DNA of 64,000 nucleotides, taken from contig NC_134085.1 of NCBI RefSeq assembly GCF_000715075.1, forward strand, positions 152,672,178 to 152,736,177, given 5' to 3'. The notes beneath the pieces are model-generated. The model saw nothing but the letters and a program-made list of their open reading frames with translations, did no database searches and had not been told where the DNA came from. Both the position numbers and the translations under genes were made by a program. This DNA comes from Nicotiana tabacum (taxonomy: Eukaryota > Streptophyta > Magnoliopsida > Solanales > Solanaceae). The first letter of the stretch is position 1; each line of letters opens with the position of its first letter. This document shows, piece by piece, positions 44,622 through 58,485 of this stretch.

Positions 44622-47600
44622 TTAAGGCTCGCTCAACCTCTGAGGTTCAGTCAGATGGATCACTGACACTTCCTTAGGTTCATCCATGCCCACATATGGT
44701 TTCAATCTTTGTCCATTGACTCTAAATGTATGAGATTCTTTCTTCGAGGCAATCTCTATGGCACCTGAAGGGAATACTTCGACCACTTGAAATGGTTTAG
44801 ACCATCGTGACTTGAGTTTAACCGAAAATAACCTTAATCTTGAGTTACAAAACAACACCATATCTCCGGGATTAAAATTTTGCTTGACAATGTTCTTGTC
44901 GTGCAACCTCTTCATTCTCTCCTTGTACAACCTCGTGCTCTCAAAAGCAAGAAATCAGAACTCATCTAGCTCATGCAATTCTGTGACTCTATTTGTTCCC
45001 GCAGCCTCAATGTCCAGATTCAGCTGTTTCATTACCCACCAAGCTCTATGTTCTAGTTCCACTAGCAAGTGACAGGCCTTCCCGAACACCAACTTGTATG
45101 GTGACATACCCATTGGTGTTTTGAAAGCAGTTCTGTAGGCCCAGAGTGCATCATCTAGCTTTTCGCCCAATCAATTCTTGTGGAATTCATAGTCTTGGTT
45201 AGCACACTCTTTATCTCTCTATTCAACACTTCGACCTGTCCACTAGTCTAAGGATGATATGGTGTTTCCACCTTGTGGCACACATCGTACTTTTCTAGTA
45301 ATTTCTTGAAGGCTCGATTGTAGAAGTGAGTGCCTCTATCACTGATAATAGCTCTCGGGGTCCCGAAACGGGTGAATATATTCTTCTTCAAAAAACCCAC
45401 CACCACTCTTGCATTATTGGTGGGGAGTGTTGCAGCTTCCACCCATTTGGACACGTAATCCACAGTAACAAGTATGTATTTATTGCCAAAGGATCTGATG
45501 AAGGGGCCCATGAAGTCTATCCCTCATATATCGAACACTTCTACCTCTTGAATTGGGTTCATGGGCATCTCATGGCGATGGGAAATGTTCCCGGTTCACT
45601 GACATTCATTACGGCCCTTCACCCATTGATGTGCATCCTTAAACACTGTTGGCTAGAAGAACCCGACTTCTAGCACTTTTGCTACCATCCTGACTCCTCC
45701 AAAATGCCTGCCATATGCCGATGCGTGACATGCTTGCAAAACAAAAAATTGTTCTATCTCGGGGACACACCTCCGGATCATATTGTCAACACATATTCTA
45801 AATAGATAAGCTTCGTCCTAGTAATACATGCGGTAGTCACGATAAAACCTTTTCTTTTGCATAGAGGAAAGGTCATAGGGAACTATACCGCTTGCCGGGT
45901 AATTTGCAAAGTTTGCATACCATGGCACTTCCTCAAGGCTTGTGGCAAGTAGCTGCTTATCTGGAAAGGTTTCCATAATATCCTCTACCTCAATTGAGTT
46001 TTCAGCTCCTTCAAGTCACGATAAATGATCAACGACTTGGTTTTCTGTGCCCTTATGGTCACAAATCTCTAGGTCTAACTCTTGCAGTAGCAGCACCCAA
46101 CGAATTAGGCACGATTTGGACTCCTTATTTACAATCAAGTACCTGAGAGATGCATGATCAGTGTATACAATTACCTTAGAGCCAATCAGGTATGATCTGA
46201 ACTTGTCGAATACAAACACCACAGCTAGCATCTCCTTTTCAGTCACAGTGTAGTTCAGCTAGGCTCCACTCAGTGTTCTACTAGCATAGTAGATTGGGTG
46301 CATTAGCTTGTCTTTCCACTGTCCCATCACTGCCCCCACTACATAGTTACTGGCGTCACACATGAGTTCGAATGGTTGCTCCCAGTTGGGGGCAACAATG
46401 ATAGGTGTTGTGACTAGTCTCTTTTTCAACTCCCCAAATTCTACCCTACAATCATCAGAAAACATGAAAGGGTGATCTTTTTCTAACAACTTACAGAGAG
46501 GGTTGGCAATTTTTGAGAAGTCTTTTATGAATCTCCGGTAGAAACTGGCATGCCCGAGGAAGTTCCTGATTGCTTGACTGATATGGGGGTGGCAACTTTG
46601 CTATCACAACCTCTTTAGCATGATCCACCTAGATTTCCTTGCTTGATACCCTGTGTCCCAAAACTATACCCTCTTGTACCATGAAATGACACTTTTCCCA
46701 ATTAAGTACAAGGTTTGTCTCTATACATCTTTTCAACACTCAGATCAGATTTGTAAGGCACTCATCGAATGAGTTTCCCACCATTGAGAAATCATCCATG
46801 AACACCTCCATTATGTCTTCGACCATGTCAGTGAATATGGCCATCATGTACCTTTGGAATGTGGCGGGTGCATTGCATACGCCAAAGGGCATCCTCCGAA
46901 AAGCATAAATTCCATATGGACATGTGAATGAGGTCTTCTCTCTGTCCTCTGGTGCAATGGAGATTTAGTTGTACCCTGAGTACCCATCCAGAAAACAGAA
47001 GTGGGACCTCTCTGCCAGTATGTCAAGCATTTGATTAATGAAGGGAAGTGGGAAGTGGTTTTTCCGGGTGGCCAGATTTAATTTCCTATATTCTATACAA
47101 ATTCTCCAGTCTGTGACGGTTCTTGTTGAGATCAGCTCATTGTTATCATTTTTGACCACCGACATACTACCCTTCTTAGGAACACATTGCACCGGGCTAA
47201 CCCAGTTGCTATCAAAGATGGGGAAAATGATTCCCTCGTCCAACCATTTAATCACCTCTTTTTTCACCATTTCCTTCATGTTGGGGTTCAGCCTTCTTTG
47301 GTGCTCCCTGGAAGGTTTGTGCCCCTCTTCTAGCAGAATTTTATGTATATAATATGCCGGGCTGATCCCCTTAATATCTGCCATGGTCAACGCAATGGTA
47401 GTCTTGCACTCCTTGAGTGCCTGCAATAGCTGTTGTGCCTGCACATCTAACAAACTAGATGATACAATAATAGGTAATGTGGAGTTAGGTCCTAGGAACA
47501 CATACTTGAGATGGGCGTGCAATGGCTTCAACTCCAGTTTTGGTGGTTCTTCTATGGATGGCTTGGCTGGAGGAGTTTCTCTGTTTTCTAAGTGGAGGGG

Positions 47601-47635
47601 CTCGAATTCAAGTGTTCTCTCCCAAAACCCTCTGC
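44622..47635 (-). pseudogene. Athila-type gypsy pol (RT-RNase H-integrase), 5' end cut off
   Basis: Read on the minus strand from 47635: a linker with [17 protein letters not shown], and the RT entry ([63 protein letters not shown]). RT continues in shifted frames to about 46500, then RNase H (46489-46016: [28 protein letters not shown]), the integrase core (45511-45248: [19 protein letters not shown]) and its C-terminus (45170-44622: [30 protein letters not shown]). Domain order and phrases are those of the Athila lineage. Several frameshifts and stops make it dead. The 5' part (gag, protease) lies beyond the Tat element that inserted at 47636, outside the window. Confidence 0.85.
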
Positions 47636-50600
47636 TGTCGCGCCCCCTTTTTTCCTCCGCAGAGAGGGGTCCGAGTTTCGACATTCATGTGGTGTAATGA
47701 CTCATTTCCTTTTGGGAATTGAGTATTTTGTTTTTTATGAGTCGCCACCTAACGATTTTTAATGTGCGTTAGTGCACCTACAGGGTTTATCTACAACTAC
47801 GTTTTGATAACCAGATATAGGTTAAAGCTTGAAATTATCCTAAGGGAAGGTGTTAGGCACCCCTCAGGATCCACTAGTATGATTCCCAGCCAGATAGTTT
47901 TGTGAATTTGTGCAATTAGCAAACAAACAAGTAAGGCTCAAATAATAGGGGATTTAAATACACATGCATTTGAAAACAATTAATAAAAGTAGGGTTTTGA
48001 AAAAGAATTATAATATAAGCATGCTTATAAATTTAAAGGGGTCCTAGGTTTGTTTGTAATATGGATCACATCAATGCAATATTCGATATGACACTCCTCA
48101 GAAGAGGGGATACATGTGGTATTAGCATACCGGTCATCATATTCATATCTACCCTTCCCACCCTGTGAAGGTAATTAAAGCGAGGGTTGGTCTCGACCAC
48201 TATTGCATACTGTTACCCGTCCCTTCCTATCAGTCCCGGAGGAATTTTAGGACTCTTATTCCTATAGGAAGGAGGTTCTAGGCAGACCCTCAGGTTTAAA
48301 GGCAAAAATGCTAAAGCGACATACAAAACATGTAAGACTGCAATTAGGGGGAAACATAAAATCAAATAGAAGGCTCAGTTATACCTCCGCAAACAGTGCA
48401 CATAGGCAACACGACTTATACAAAATTAAGGTCTGAATTTAGAATCCTAAAGCAGGGTGTTTAAGTCAGAACCAGATTTATCACATGACTCATAAAAGGA
48501 GTCCAAATCAGGCCTGCCTGCTGGTTGTGACAGTCGATAATTAAACAAAGGCAATTCAAATTTTATTTGAGTCATTACCTAAGGCTTGCCTAGGCATAAG
48601 CAGTATTCAGCAGTTATTCAGTATTTCTAAGACAATTTGGAGCTTATTATTACCTAAGACATGCTGTTCTAGTTGCAGAGATTATTACCAGTTATCAGAA
48701 ACTTCACAATGTGAAAACTATTGCCTTACTACCTTTTTCATGAATCAGTAATTAACTAGGCGTTTTAAACAAAATGCAAATAGGATCCTAGAACATGATA
48801 TCTAATATGCACATGCAGATGGAAGAGTTCCTAAGGCACGATTTCTAGATATACGAAAGAGCTGCAGAATTATTAAGAAATGACTTCATAAGTAACAGTT
48901 TTTGTTTATTCATCCTAAAGGCATGATTTCTAAGTGTTGGACACGAAGCATGGATGGGATGCTGAAGTAGGAAACATGAATCCTAAGAACATGATTTCTA
49001 ATGCATTGTATGAGTCCTAAACATGATTTCTATTGCACAACTTGGAATATAAACCTAATAACATGTTTTCTACCCTTTAACTATAACATGCATATTTTCC
49101 CATCCCTTTTCACTAACCACCCCAATATTGTTTACAAATTATTTCAGACCATGTGATTGAATTACATAAGAAAAATGCAAAAATAAGAAGTTACAACCAT
49201 AGGAAGCCTGATCATGACTTCCTCTCTGAGTTATGTGATAAACCACCTCAAAAGCCAATATTGTTCCAAAGCCTTTCTCATATCTGGGTGTGTCAGAGTT
49301 CCCTAGGGACCTCAAGGGATCCCGGGCAGTGCTCACACCCAGATTGCATAACCAAGAGTAAGTGCAGTTTGGAAGAGCCAGCCTTTATGTGTTCAGGTTC
49401 AGAGGGAGCTCAAGGGTCCCAAAGCAAGGCTCACACAAGAGGGGCAGAATCTAATGATCTAAGAGTGCATGTGAGAGTGCTGGACATAGACTCAAAGGAG
49501 TTGAGTTGGAAAATAGTTTTAGAAATAACATGTTTGAAGTGAGTTTGTAAAACAACAGAAGAATTGCCTAATAAAACACTTTTTGAAAGGGAAAGGGGGT
49601 AAGAGCAACAATAACACACACAGAACAAGTTCAGAGAGAATTACATGCTTCATCAATTACAAACAGGGGAGTAGGGGTTAGGGACATAGAGGACCCAAAT
49701 CAGAAACACACAATTAGTCATGAATTAGGTACATTATAGATATGCTAGTTGAAGGACATAAACATGAACAAGTAAATATGCTGATCACATTTGAATAAAG
49801 GAGGGCAAAATTTTAAGCATGCTGAGTAAAGCAATAAACAAACCGTACAACTCAACAACATGAGCCATTAAGTTAGTGTAGAAAGAGACAAGGATTGACA
49901 AACAAGGGAAAACATAGAGTTGGGTTTCAGAATTTAAATTAAGAACATACCATTTGAAGGAGCAAAGTGCAGAAAAAGTAAAGTAATCAGAATTCCAAAG
50001 TCTAGCCTTGGCTTTCAGCCGGCTAGACAAGACAGTAGCACAAGTAGTAGAGAAAGAAAAAGAGTTTGAATGTGTAAGTATGTGTTTTTAAACTCAGTTG
50101 TTATCCTTTTGAGAAGAGAGGGTAGGGTATTTATAGCTTTGAAAACGAGTAGAAAATAAGGTAACAAGTAAAGTTTAGCACAAATATGGAAGTAATCACA
50201 ATCAGAATCAATTAATACAAGTACTTCCCATTAATCAAGGAATTACTGCTTAAAGGATACTAACGGGGATAAAAAGGAATGAAAATCAATTTGAGGAAGA
50301 TTGATTTCTGACCATATAAGGGATAGGAAGAATATAGAGTATACAATTGAGTCTAGGTATAAAATATACTTAATTGGGGAAGGGATTCAGCAGGGGTGAA
50401 ACATCACATCAAATAAAGGAAGGGAATCAATCAATTTAAACAAATGAGTAAAATTAAGGGTTCATAAGAAAACCCTTGCAATCAGTCGTAACTTGAGAAA
50501 ATCAAGATCAATCAAGAAAGAACCATGATTCTGCACTTCGCCATATAAATAGAGAAGAACGAACAAGAGTATCAGACATGCAAGGCCAACCATATTGACA

Positions 50601-52266
50601 AAGGAAGCAACTAGATGAACACAAACATACAACAGTAACAAGAGTAGTCTAGGATTCAACAGTAAAGGACCTACTCGAAGTATGGTAGTCAAAAAAAATT
50701 CAAGTAGTTACATAGAACCAAAAATGAAGGATACAGTCTAACACATAGCAACAGGTAGAAGATATCAGACCAACACACCGAAATAAGTAAAGGAAGTCTT
50801 CAAAAGCTCACAGTAATAGGTGAGGAAAGTTTTAAGAAATTAGGGTTTTAACAGAGCTGAGTTAAAAAAAAAGGTAAGAACTCAGAATCAGTCAAGTTAA
50901 ACAAAGAAAAGTATCTAAACACAAAGAACTCAGTTGAAACAAGTATATAAAATAAAATACGGTTTCAGAACCCCAGATAAAACCAAAGATACTTAGGGTT
51001 TTAACACGATGAACCAGGTAGAAGAAAAACACGAACAAATCATTTAAACATAGTAAAATCATAAAACAACACTCAAAATAGGAGAAGAGATCCTTTAAAA
51101 GAGGTTAAGAAAACCCTAATCGTTGAAAACGAAGAGTCGTTTTGACAAAATCGGAAAACCTTTAAGGAAAACACATAAGAGGTTCATAACATACATAGAT
51201 CTAAGACAGACCTGAAAGAAAATCGGAAAACCCTTTAAAGTTAGGGTTTCGGAGAACCCAGAAAAATAAGAAAGACTTCGAAAAATTTCCTATCTAGCCG
51301 GAAAAGCCATGGATCTGACTCGAACAACCATGAATGGCCGGGAAAAGACCATAGATAGAAGTTGAGCAAAGACTGGACTAGATATCTTTGAGATCTTTCC
51401 ATAAAATCACGCAAACAGGCAACGACAGACATAGGAAACTGGTACACGTCTCAAACATCCACGGGAGTCCATGGATTGGGTGAGAATCGAAGGGAATTAA
51501 GGTTAGTTTGGGCGGCGGCGGCTAGGGTTTGAGTGGGGTTGCAGAGAGAATTGGAGAGGAAGGGGATTCAAGGGCAGCATCTTGGTGGAAATGAAGCAGG
51601 TTAAGGAGTCGTTTGGGTTTAATTATGGAAGAGAGAATAAGGACCGTTGATCTGAATGATCAACGAGTCTAGATTAAATGGGGTAGGTGGGGATTCGGGT
51701 TTGGGCAGGGTTTAAAAGGGTTAGGTTCAGGTTTTAATTCAAAATTGGGCTGGGGAATTAGGGTCCGATTTGGGTTATAATTGAACTGCAAAACGGGCTG
51801 TTATTTAAATAGCATGTTTCCCCTTTTTAATTTATAAAAAATAGTAAACAGTTTCTGAAAAATAAATTAAAATACTGAAATGATTTATAACACATAATTA
51901 ACAATATAAAAATACAGGACCCGATTTTATGAATATAAAACCAGATTAAACCTTAAAAGGCTAATATTGCAATTATGTGCAATTTATCTTTAAAAATACT
52001 AAATGAAATTGTAAAAATATGTAAAATTTACTTTAGCTATATTTTGGCATAAATATAGAAATTCAATAGATGAGTTATCAAAATAATAATTTTAGAAATA
52101 ATAATTGGGGATTTTATGGATAAAAAGCGAAAATAAATCAATTTAAAAACCTTTAAAATTATGGAAAAATAATAAAATACTTGAACATGCTTATATATGC
52201 ATACATATGCTATTTTGAAGGTATTTTATATATTAAAAAATATATAGGAAAAATTGGGTATCAACA
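47636..52266 (-). repeat. 3' LTR of the Tat/Ogre-type element (4631 bp)
   Basis: Plus-strand start TGTCGCGCCCCC and end TTGGGTATCAACA. In element sense it starts TGTTGATACCC, right after a purine tract. The left 2.5 kb matches 59901-62179. Short frames inside are mirrored in both LTRs and are not genes. Between 51.8 and 52.25 kb the sequence is very AT-rich. Confidence 0.9.
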
Positions 52267-52280
52267 GCTGCCCCTCTTTA
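52267..52280 (-). promoter_or_regulatory. Polypurine tract
   Basis: On the minus strand TAAAGAGGGGCAGC directly precedes the LTR start TGTTGATACCC. It is the plus-strand primer site for reverse transcription and fixes the element's polarity. Confidence 0.85.
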
Positions 52281-52679
52281 CCTAGGAAGGATGAAAGAGT
52301 TGTTGAGTAAAGATATGATGGCCAATTTTGACCGAACGAAATGGTCTGAAAAATATTTAGGCCACAACCTGGCTTATGAGTTGCCTACATATCCCTGATT
52401 TTACAGGAATTAGGCCATATGTAGTTCAAGATCCGTCGGCGGAGTTTGCCGATAGAGACTTTTCAAGAACAGACGCAATATCTAGAGGCAGGTGAGTGAT
52501 AGGCTTACAAGAACGGTTAAGTTTGGTATGGATGTGGGTACTGGAGTGGAACCGCTCCTGCCGGGTTGGTTGTTGTTTGACGTCTTACCTGCAAATAAGC
52601 AATACAAGCATATATTGTGCATAAATTTAAACATGATGCAAATTCCCATTAGACCATGAATGTTGTCTTTGGAAAATGA

Positions 52680-53510
52680 GGATGACTTCTTTAGACCATG
52701 ATGTCCTGGGCCATGAAGCATATGATGAGGGATTCATAGGCCATGAAATGATGTTCTCGGGCTTTGAGGATGGTGCCTCCGAACCATGACGCCTTTGAAT
52801 AGTGATATGCAAAAGATTGAAAAGGATCCTCAGGCCATGACATGGTATTCTCAGGCTATAAAGATGGTGCCTCCGAACGATGACGCCTTTGGATGAGTTG
52901 GGGATATTTTAGCCCATAAAGGATGCAGTAGTATGATGCAGACAAGACAAAGCTTAGTCTTGTGAATTGAAGGGCAGAGCTTAGCCCGTAAGAGAAGCGA
53001 GATAGACAGTGCTTGGGATAACGCTTGGTTTAGAAGAAAATTGGAGGCAGAGCTTAGCCTCAGAAGGCAGAATGATAGCCTTGTGCAATAATGCGGATGG
53101 AGACAACGTTTAGTCTCAGAAGGCAGAATAGTAGCCTTATGCAAGAATGCAGACGGAGGCAATGTTTAGTCTCAGAAGGCAGAATGGTAGCCTTATGCAA
53201 ATTGGAAGGCAAAATGGCAACCTTATGAAATGCAGATGCAGATGGAGATGACGTTTAGTCTCGGAAGGAAGAATGGTAGTCTTATGCAAATTGGAAGGCA
53301 GAATAGTAGCCTTATGCAATGCAGATGGAGGTAGAGCTTAACCCGGGAAGGCAAAAAGGTAGCCTTATGCAAATTGGAAGGCAGAATAGTAGCCTTATGC
53401 AATGCAGATGCAGATGGAGACAACGTTTAGTCTCGGAAGGCAGAATGGTAGCCTTATGCAAATTGGAAGACAGAATGGTAGCCTTTTGCAAGAAATAAAA
53501 TAACAAATGA
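52680..53510. repeat. Complex tandem repeats in the 3' untranslated region of the Tat element
   Basis: Two kinds. At 52.68-52.91 kb a loose unit carries GGCCATGA...TGGTGCCTCCGAAC. At 53.05-53.50 kb GGCAGAATGGTAGCCTTATG and variants recur about ten times, in short units (AATTGGAAGGCAGAAT) nested in longer units that add GTTTAGTCTCGGAAGG. Minus-strand frames here (HKATILPSETKR repeated) only translate the repeat. Arrays in this position are a known trait of Tat/Ogre elements. Confidence 0.85.
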
Positions 53511-54235
53511 CAGTAGAGTTTTCTTAGCTGATAGCAGATTGCCGCGTTGTGATTACTGGGAGTATCGTGACATACGGGACATAACTGGTGTGTGTTGATA
53601 GCAAATGTTGGCTAGTGCAATGGTTCTGAGAGTCGTATTTTTAACAATGTTTGCCCCATGGGCGTACAGTATGTCTGATGATTTCACAATCCTAGTGCCT
53701 GCATTCAAAGAAAATTCGTGAGTTTTGTAAGGGTAAGGTTAGTTCGTATCCTCATTGGCTTTGCTTGAGTCGTTCGGATTTGATCTGGTGAAACCATCTG
53801 TATCATTGGGGTAGCGTTGCTAAACAAAATAGTTTCAACAATAAACATGTATGATTTTGTAAAAGTATTTCATAAATGTATAATTAAAAATAACTTTTAG
53901 ATGAACCGATGATCGTGACGTAGTTCAAGACATTGCGACCTCTTTTGCCCCGGTTTGATGGGTTGACATTTCTAACTGATGCTCGTGCAGCGATTGGCCG
54001 AGATTACTTCAGAATTTTGAGGGTCCTCATCAAAATTTTGCCCCAGTTTCCAATTGCGGGGGAGATGATATTTTTATTGAATTGTGACCGAACCCATATG
54101 GCTACCTACGTATCCCCTCTTAAACGGGAATCAGGTTAGGCGTAGTTCAATTTACATCATATAAGGAAAGCATAAAGATTACACATAGTAATGTTTGACT
54201 GCATTTGAATTGATCGGCTTTGTCCAGACTTCTCC

Positions 54236-57200
54236 GTCCATTTATGTAAGTATGAGGGCTCCTCCTGTCAAAACCCGGTGAACCATGTATGGACCCTACC
54301 AGTTGGGAGAGAACTTCCCTTTGGCTTCATCTTGATACGGAAAATTTTTCTTTAACACCAGCTGCCCTGGTGTGAACTATCTTGGCTTGACTCTTTTGTT
54401 GAAGTTTCTGGACATTCTGTTCTGATAGAGTTGAACATGGCAAACTGCATTCATTCTCTTTCCATCTATAAGGTTTAGTTGCTCATAACGACCTTTTACC
54501 CACTCTGCGTCATCGAGCTCAGCTTCTTGTATGATCCTTAGGGAAGGAATTTCTACCTCAGTGGGAATGACAGCCTCTGTACCATAAACTAGCATATAAG
54601 GGGTTGCCCCGGTTGATATGCGGACTGTGGTGCGATACCACAATAGAGCAAATGATAACTTTTTGTGCCACTGTTTATGCTTTTCTATCATTTTCCTCAA
54701 TATCTTCTTAATATTCTTGTTGGCGGCTTCTACAACTTCATTCATTTGAGGCATGTAGGTTGTGGAATTCTTGTGTCTGATCTTGAAAGTTTCACACATA
54801 GCTTTCATCAAGTTGCTGTTAAGGTTGGAGCAGTTATCAGTAATGAATGACTCCGGAATCCCAAATCGACAAACAATGCGGTCACGGACAAGGTTTGCCA
54901 TGACTTTCTTAGTTACTGCTCTGTAAGATGCTGCTTCGACCAATTTGGTGAAATAGTCGATGGCTACTAGGATAAACATGTGTCCGTTGGAAGCGGCAAG
55001 CTCGATTGGTCCAATAACGTCCATTCCCCAAGCGGCGAACGCCACAGTGAGCTTGTTGTGTTAAGCTCGCTTGGAGGTACCTTTATCATGTCTGCATGTA
55101 TCTGACAGTGGTGGTATTTCCTAACATACTGGATTCAGTCCATTTCTATAGTCATCCAAAAGTAACTAGCCCGGAGTATCTTCTTTGCTAAGACAAAACC
55201 GTTCATATGTGGACCACAGGTCCCAGCATGAATTTCCTCTAGTATCCTGGATGCTTTCTTTGCGTCGACACATCTTAATAGTCCTAAATTGGGAGTCCTC
55301 CTATACAGGATTCCTCCGCTGTGAAAGAAGTTGTTGGACAATCTCTGAAGTATGTGTTTTTGAGTTGTATTAGCAAGCTCCGGGTACTCTCCTTTTGCCA
55401 AATATTCCTTGATATCATGAAACCAAGGCTTTCCATCTGCTTCCTCTTCGACATGGGCATAGTAAGCTGGATGATGATGGATTTTCACTGGAACGGGATC
55501 AATGAAATTCTTGTCTGGATGTTGTATCATAGAGGATAGGATAGCCAATACATCGGCGAACGCATTCTGGACTCTGGGAACATGCTGAAATTCCGTCTTC
55601 GTGAACCTTTTTCTTAATTCCTGTACATGATGCAAATACGGGAGTATCTTGGGGTTCTTGGTTTCCCATTCTTCTCGTACCTGATGAATAAGTAAGGCTG
55701 AATCTCTAATCACTAGCAGCTCTTGAATGTTCATGTCAATGGTCATTTTGAGTCCTAAGATGCAGGCTTCGTACTCGGCCATATTGTTGGTGTAGGGGAA
55801 CCTGAGTTTGGCAAACATCGGATAATGCTGAACGGTTTCTCATACTAGGACTGCTCCTATGCCAACTTCTTTGAAGTTTGCTGCTCCATCGAAGAACATT
55901 CTACAATTGTCATAGGATTCTGCAATGTCTTCTCCTATGAATGATACCTCTTCATCAGGAAAATACATTTTCAGGGGTTCGTATCCTCCATCTATGGGAT
56001 TCTCGGCAAGGTGGTCTGCTAGTGTCTGTCCCTTGATCACTTTCTGAGTTATGTAAACAATGTCGAACTCACTCAATAGGATTTGCCACTTGGCTAGCTT
56101 GCCAGTGGGCATAGGCTTCTGAAAGATGTACTTCAAGGGATCCATTCTCGATATGAGATATGTAGTATATACACAGAAGTAATGTCTCAGCTTCTGAGCT
56201 ACCCAAGTCAGAGCACAACAGGTGCGTTCCAATAGAGAATACTGGGCCTCGTACAGGTTGAACTTCTTACTGAGATAATAATGGCTTGCTCCTTCCTCCC
56301 TGTTTCATCATGCTGCCCTAGAACGCAGCCAAAAGCTCCATCTAACACTGCAAGGTAGAGTAATAAGTGTCTACCTGGATCGGGCGGGACTAAGATTGGT
56401 GGTGCTGACAAGTACTCCTTGATTATGTCGACGGCCCTTTGGCAGTCATCAGTCCATTTGGTAGCGGCGTCCTTCTTCAACATCTTAAAGATCGGCTTAC
56501 AGATAACCGTAGACTGTGCTATGAATCGACTGATGTAGCTGAACCTTCCCAGGAAACTCATTACATCCTTCTTGCTCTTTGGCGGTGGTAGTTCTTGAAT
56601 GGCTTTGACTTTCGATAGATCTAGTTCTTTTCCTCGTCAGCATACAATAAACCCAAGCAATTTCTCAGCAAGAACCCCAAATGCACACTTTGCGGGGTTT
56701 AGTTTCAGGTTGTATCTCCGCAATCTATTGAAGAACTTCCTCAGATCTTCCATGTGGTTGGTGGTCTTCTTGGATTTGATAATAAAATCATCTACATATA
56801 CCTCTATCTCCTTGTGTATCATATCATGGAAAATGGTAGTCATGACCCTCATGTAGGTGGACCCTGCATTCTTCAGGCCGAATGGCATCATCTTGTAACC
56901 CCACAGCGTAATGAAAAGCTGTTTTCTCAGCATCTTCCTCATCCATCCAGATCTAATGATAACCAGCGAAGCAATCCACGAATGACTGTAGCTCATGCTT
57001 GGCGCAATTGTTAATCAGGATGTGTATATTTGGCAAAGGGAAGTCGTCCTTTGGACTGGCCTGGTTGAGATCCCAGTAGTCGATACAAACTCTAACCTTC
57101 CCATCCTTCTTCGGCACTGGCACAATGTTGGCTAACCATGTCGGGTATTCAACTACCTTGAGAACCTTAGCTTTGATCTACTTGTTGACTTCTTCCTTGA

Positions 57201-57565
57201 TTTTCAAACTCATATCAGGCTTGAACTTTCTGAGCTTTTGCTTTACCGGCAAACACATTGGATCAGTTGTTAGTTTGTGAGCCACAATAGACGTACTCAG
57301 ACCAATCATGTCATCATATGACTAGGCGAATATGTACACATATTCTTTTAGAATTTTATGTATTCTTTCTTTTCTAATGGCGATAGGTGAATGCTGATTC
57401 GTGTTTCCTTGACATTTTTTGCATTCCCAGGTTGACAATTTTGGTCTCGTCCAGGTTGGACGTAGGTCTGTTCTCAAAGTTCTCAACCTTTTTGACAATC
57501 TCATCAGGTATGTCATCTTCCTCTAAATCAATGTCTGTTTGTTGCGTTGTCTCATTGTATGTCAA
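54236..57565 (-). pseudogene. Tat-type pol: RT, RNase H, second RNase H, integrase
   Basis: From high to low coordinate: a spacer rich in Asp/Glu (57565-57374); RT in broken frames (about 57300-56637, GYKMMPFGLKNAGSTYMR, then EVYVDDFIIKS with the YVDD active site); the RT end and first RNase H (56561-55840, then LISRMDPLKYIFQKPMPTG, GKLAKWQILLSEFDI); a second RNase H (55818-55135, NNMAEYEACILGLKM, FAKLRFPYTNN); and integrase (55045-54377, VAIDYFTKLVEA, ITDNCSNL, TGATPYMLVYGTEAVIP), whose C-terminus continues in another frame to about 54236. The second RNase H is the Tat hallmark. Many frameshifts and stops (for example ADVLA where ADALA is usual) make it inactive. Confidence 0.85.
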
Positions 57566-58485
57566 TTCATTGGTTCATCAAGATAAGTAATAGTAATGTT
57601 GTATTGGTAAAGTAAGGAGAGATAGCAATACATATTAAATCATAAGAAAAATCAAATATGCTTTTGATAAATTGAATAACTATTTTGAACATTGAAGATC
57701 TTATTGCGGGAATTGAAAAATGCAAAAAGAAAATCATTTAGTAAATAAAGACAGCGAATGATGCTTGTTTTAGCCTTACTACCCCGAGGCTCGTTGGGCT
57801 CTGGTTGTCCCGATGATCCAATTATTGAGATGTGCACCTCTTCTTACAGCCTGTATGGAAGGGCCTTCCTCCCCTCCTCCTCGAGAATAACACAACAGTC
57901 CATATCACTGTCCTCTAGAAACAAGTTCTTCACTGCTGCAAGTGCTTCTTCTTCATCTGACCCATAAATAATATCGGCTTGTTGAAAGGTCTGCTCCAGA
58001 TGTGGTATCGGCTGCTTTAGTGGATAGTAAGGACCGCGCTATGGTGGCGACCAGCTATTGAATTCTTCCTAGGTGTATTCATATCCCACGTAGATAAGAG
58101 TGTTATGGTGGTCTGGTGTGTGGAAATGGTCATTTGTGTAGTTCTGAGGTTCTGGGATGAGTAGTGGAGTGTTGTTTGGGCTATGGCAGGTGTTACATTG
58201 GTTCTTTGGTGGAGCAGCGTGATGGTGATGAGCGGGATGATTCTGCTGTTTTGGGATATTTTGAGGATGTGTAGGGTTTTGAGCATTGGGAAAGTTGATA
58301 TCTGGGGTGCTGAGGGAAAATGACAGGCTTGCTAGATTCCGAACCTGATCGAGCTCTTCCTGAAATTTCAACAACTTCTGTTCAAGTTGTGACACATTCT
58401 CGTTTGGAACCCGAATACCCTGGCTATCAGTGGACTCAACCCGTTCAGCTGCGTTCTCCTTCCTGATGTTGTTTAAATCTTCCAT
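57566..58485 (-). pseudogene. Tat gag N-terminus fused by deletion to the pre-RT linker
   Basis: 58485-58069 starts MEDLNNIRKENAAERVES, then a short coiled coil (LEQKLLKFQEELDQVRNL) and a Pro/His/Gln-rich tract, as at the start of Solanaceae Tat gag. At about 58070-57860 the frame turns into QADIIYGSDEEEALAAV and DSDMDCCVILEEEG, the linker normally lying between protease and RT. Capsid, zinc knuckle and protease are missing, so an internal deletion of roughly 1.5-2 kb is inferred. Confidence 0.6.

Noticed and set aside
49153..49542. Plus-strand frame of 129 residues, with a partner at 61412
   Set aside because: Present in both LTRs of the Tat element with differing ends; no protein-like composition or known domain.
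52851..53506. Repeat-containing secreted protein on the minus strand (HKATILPSETK units)
   Set aside because: Overlapping frames all translate the same tandem DNA repeat in an untranslated region; no start context or relatives.
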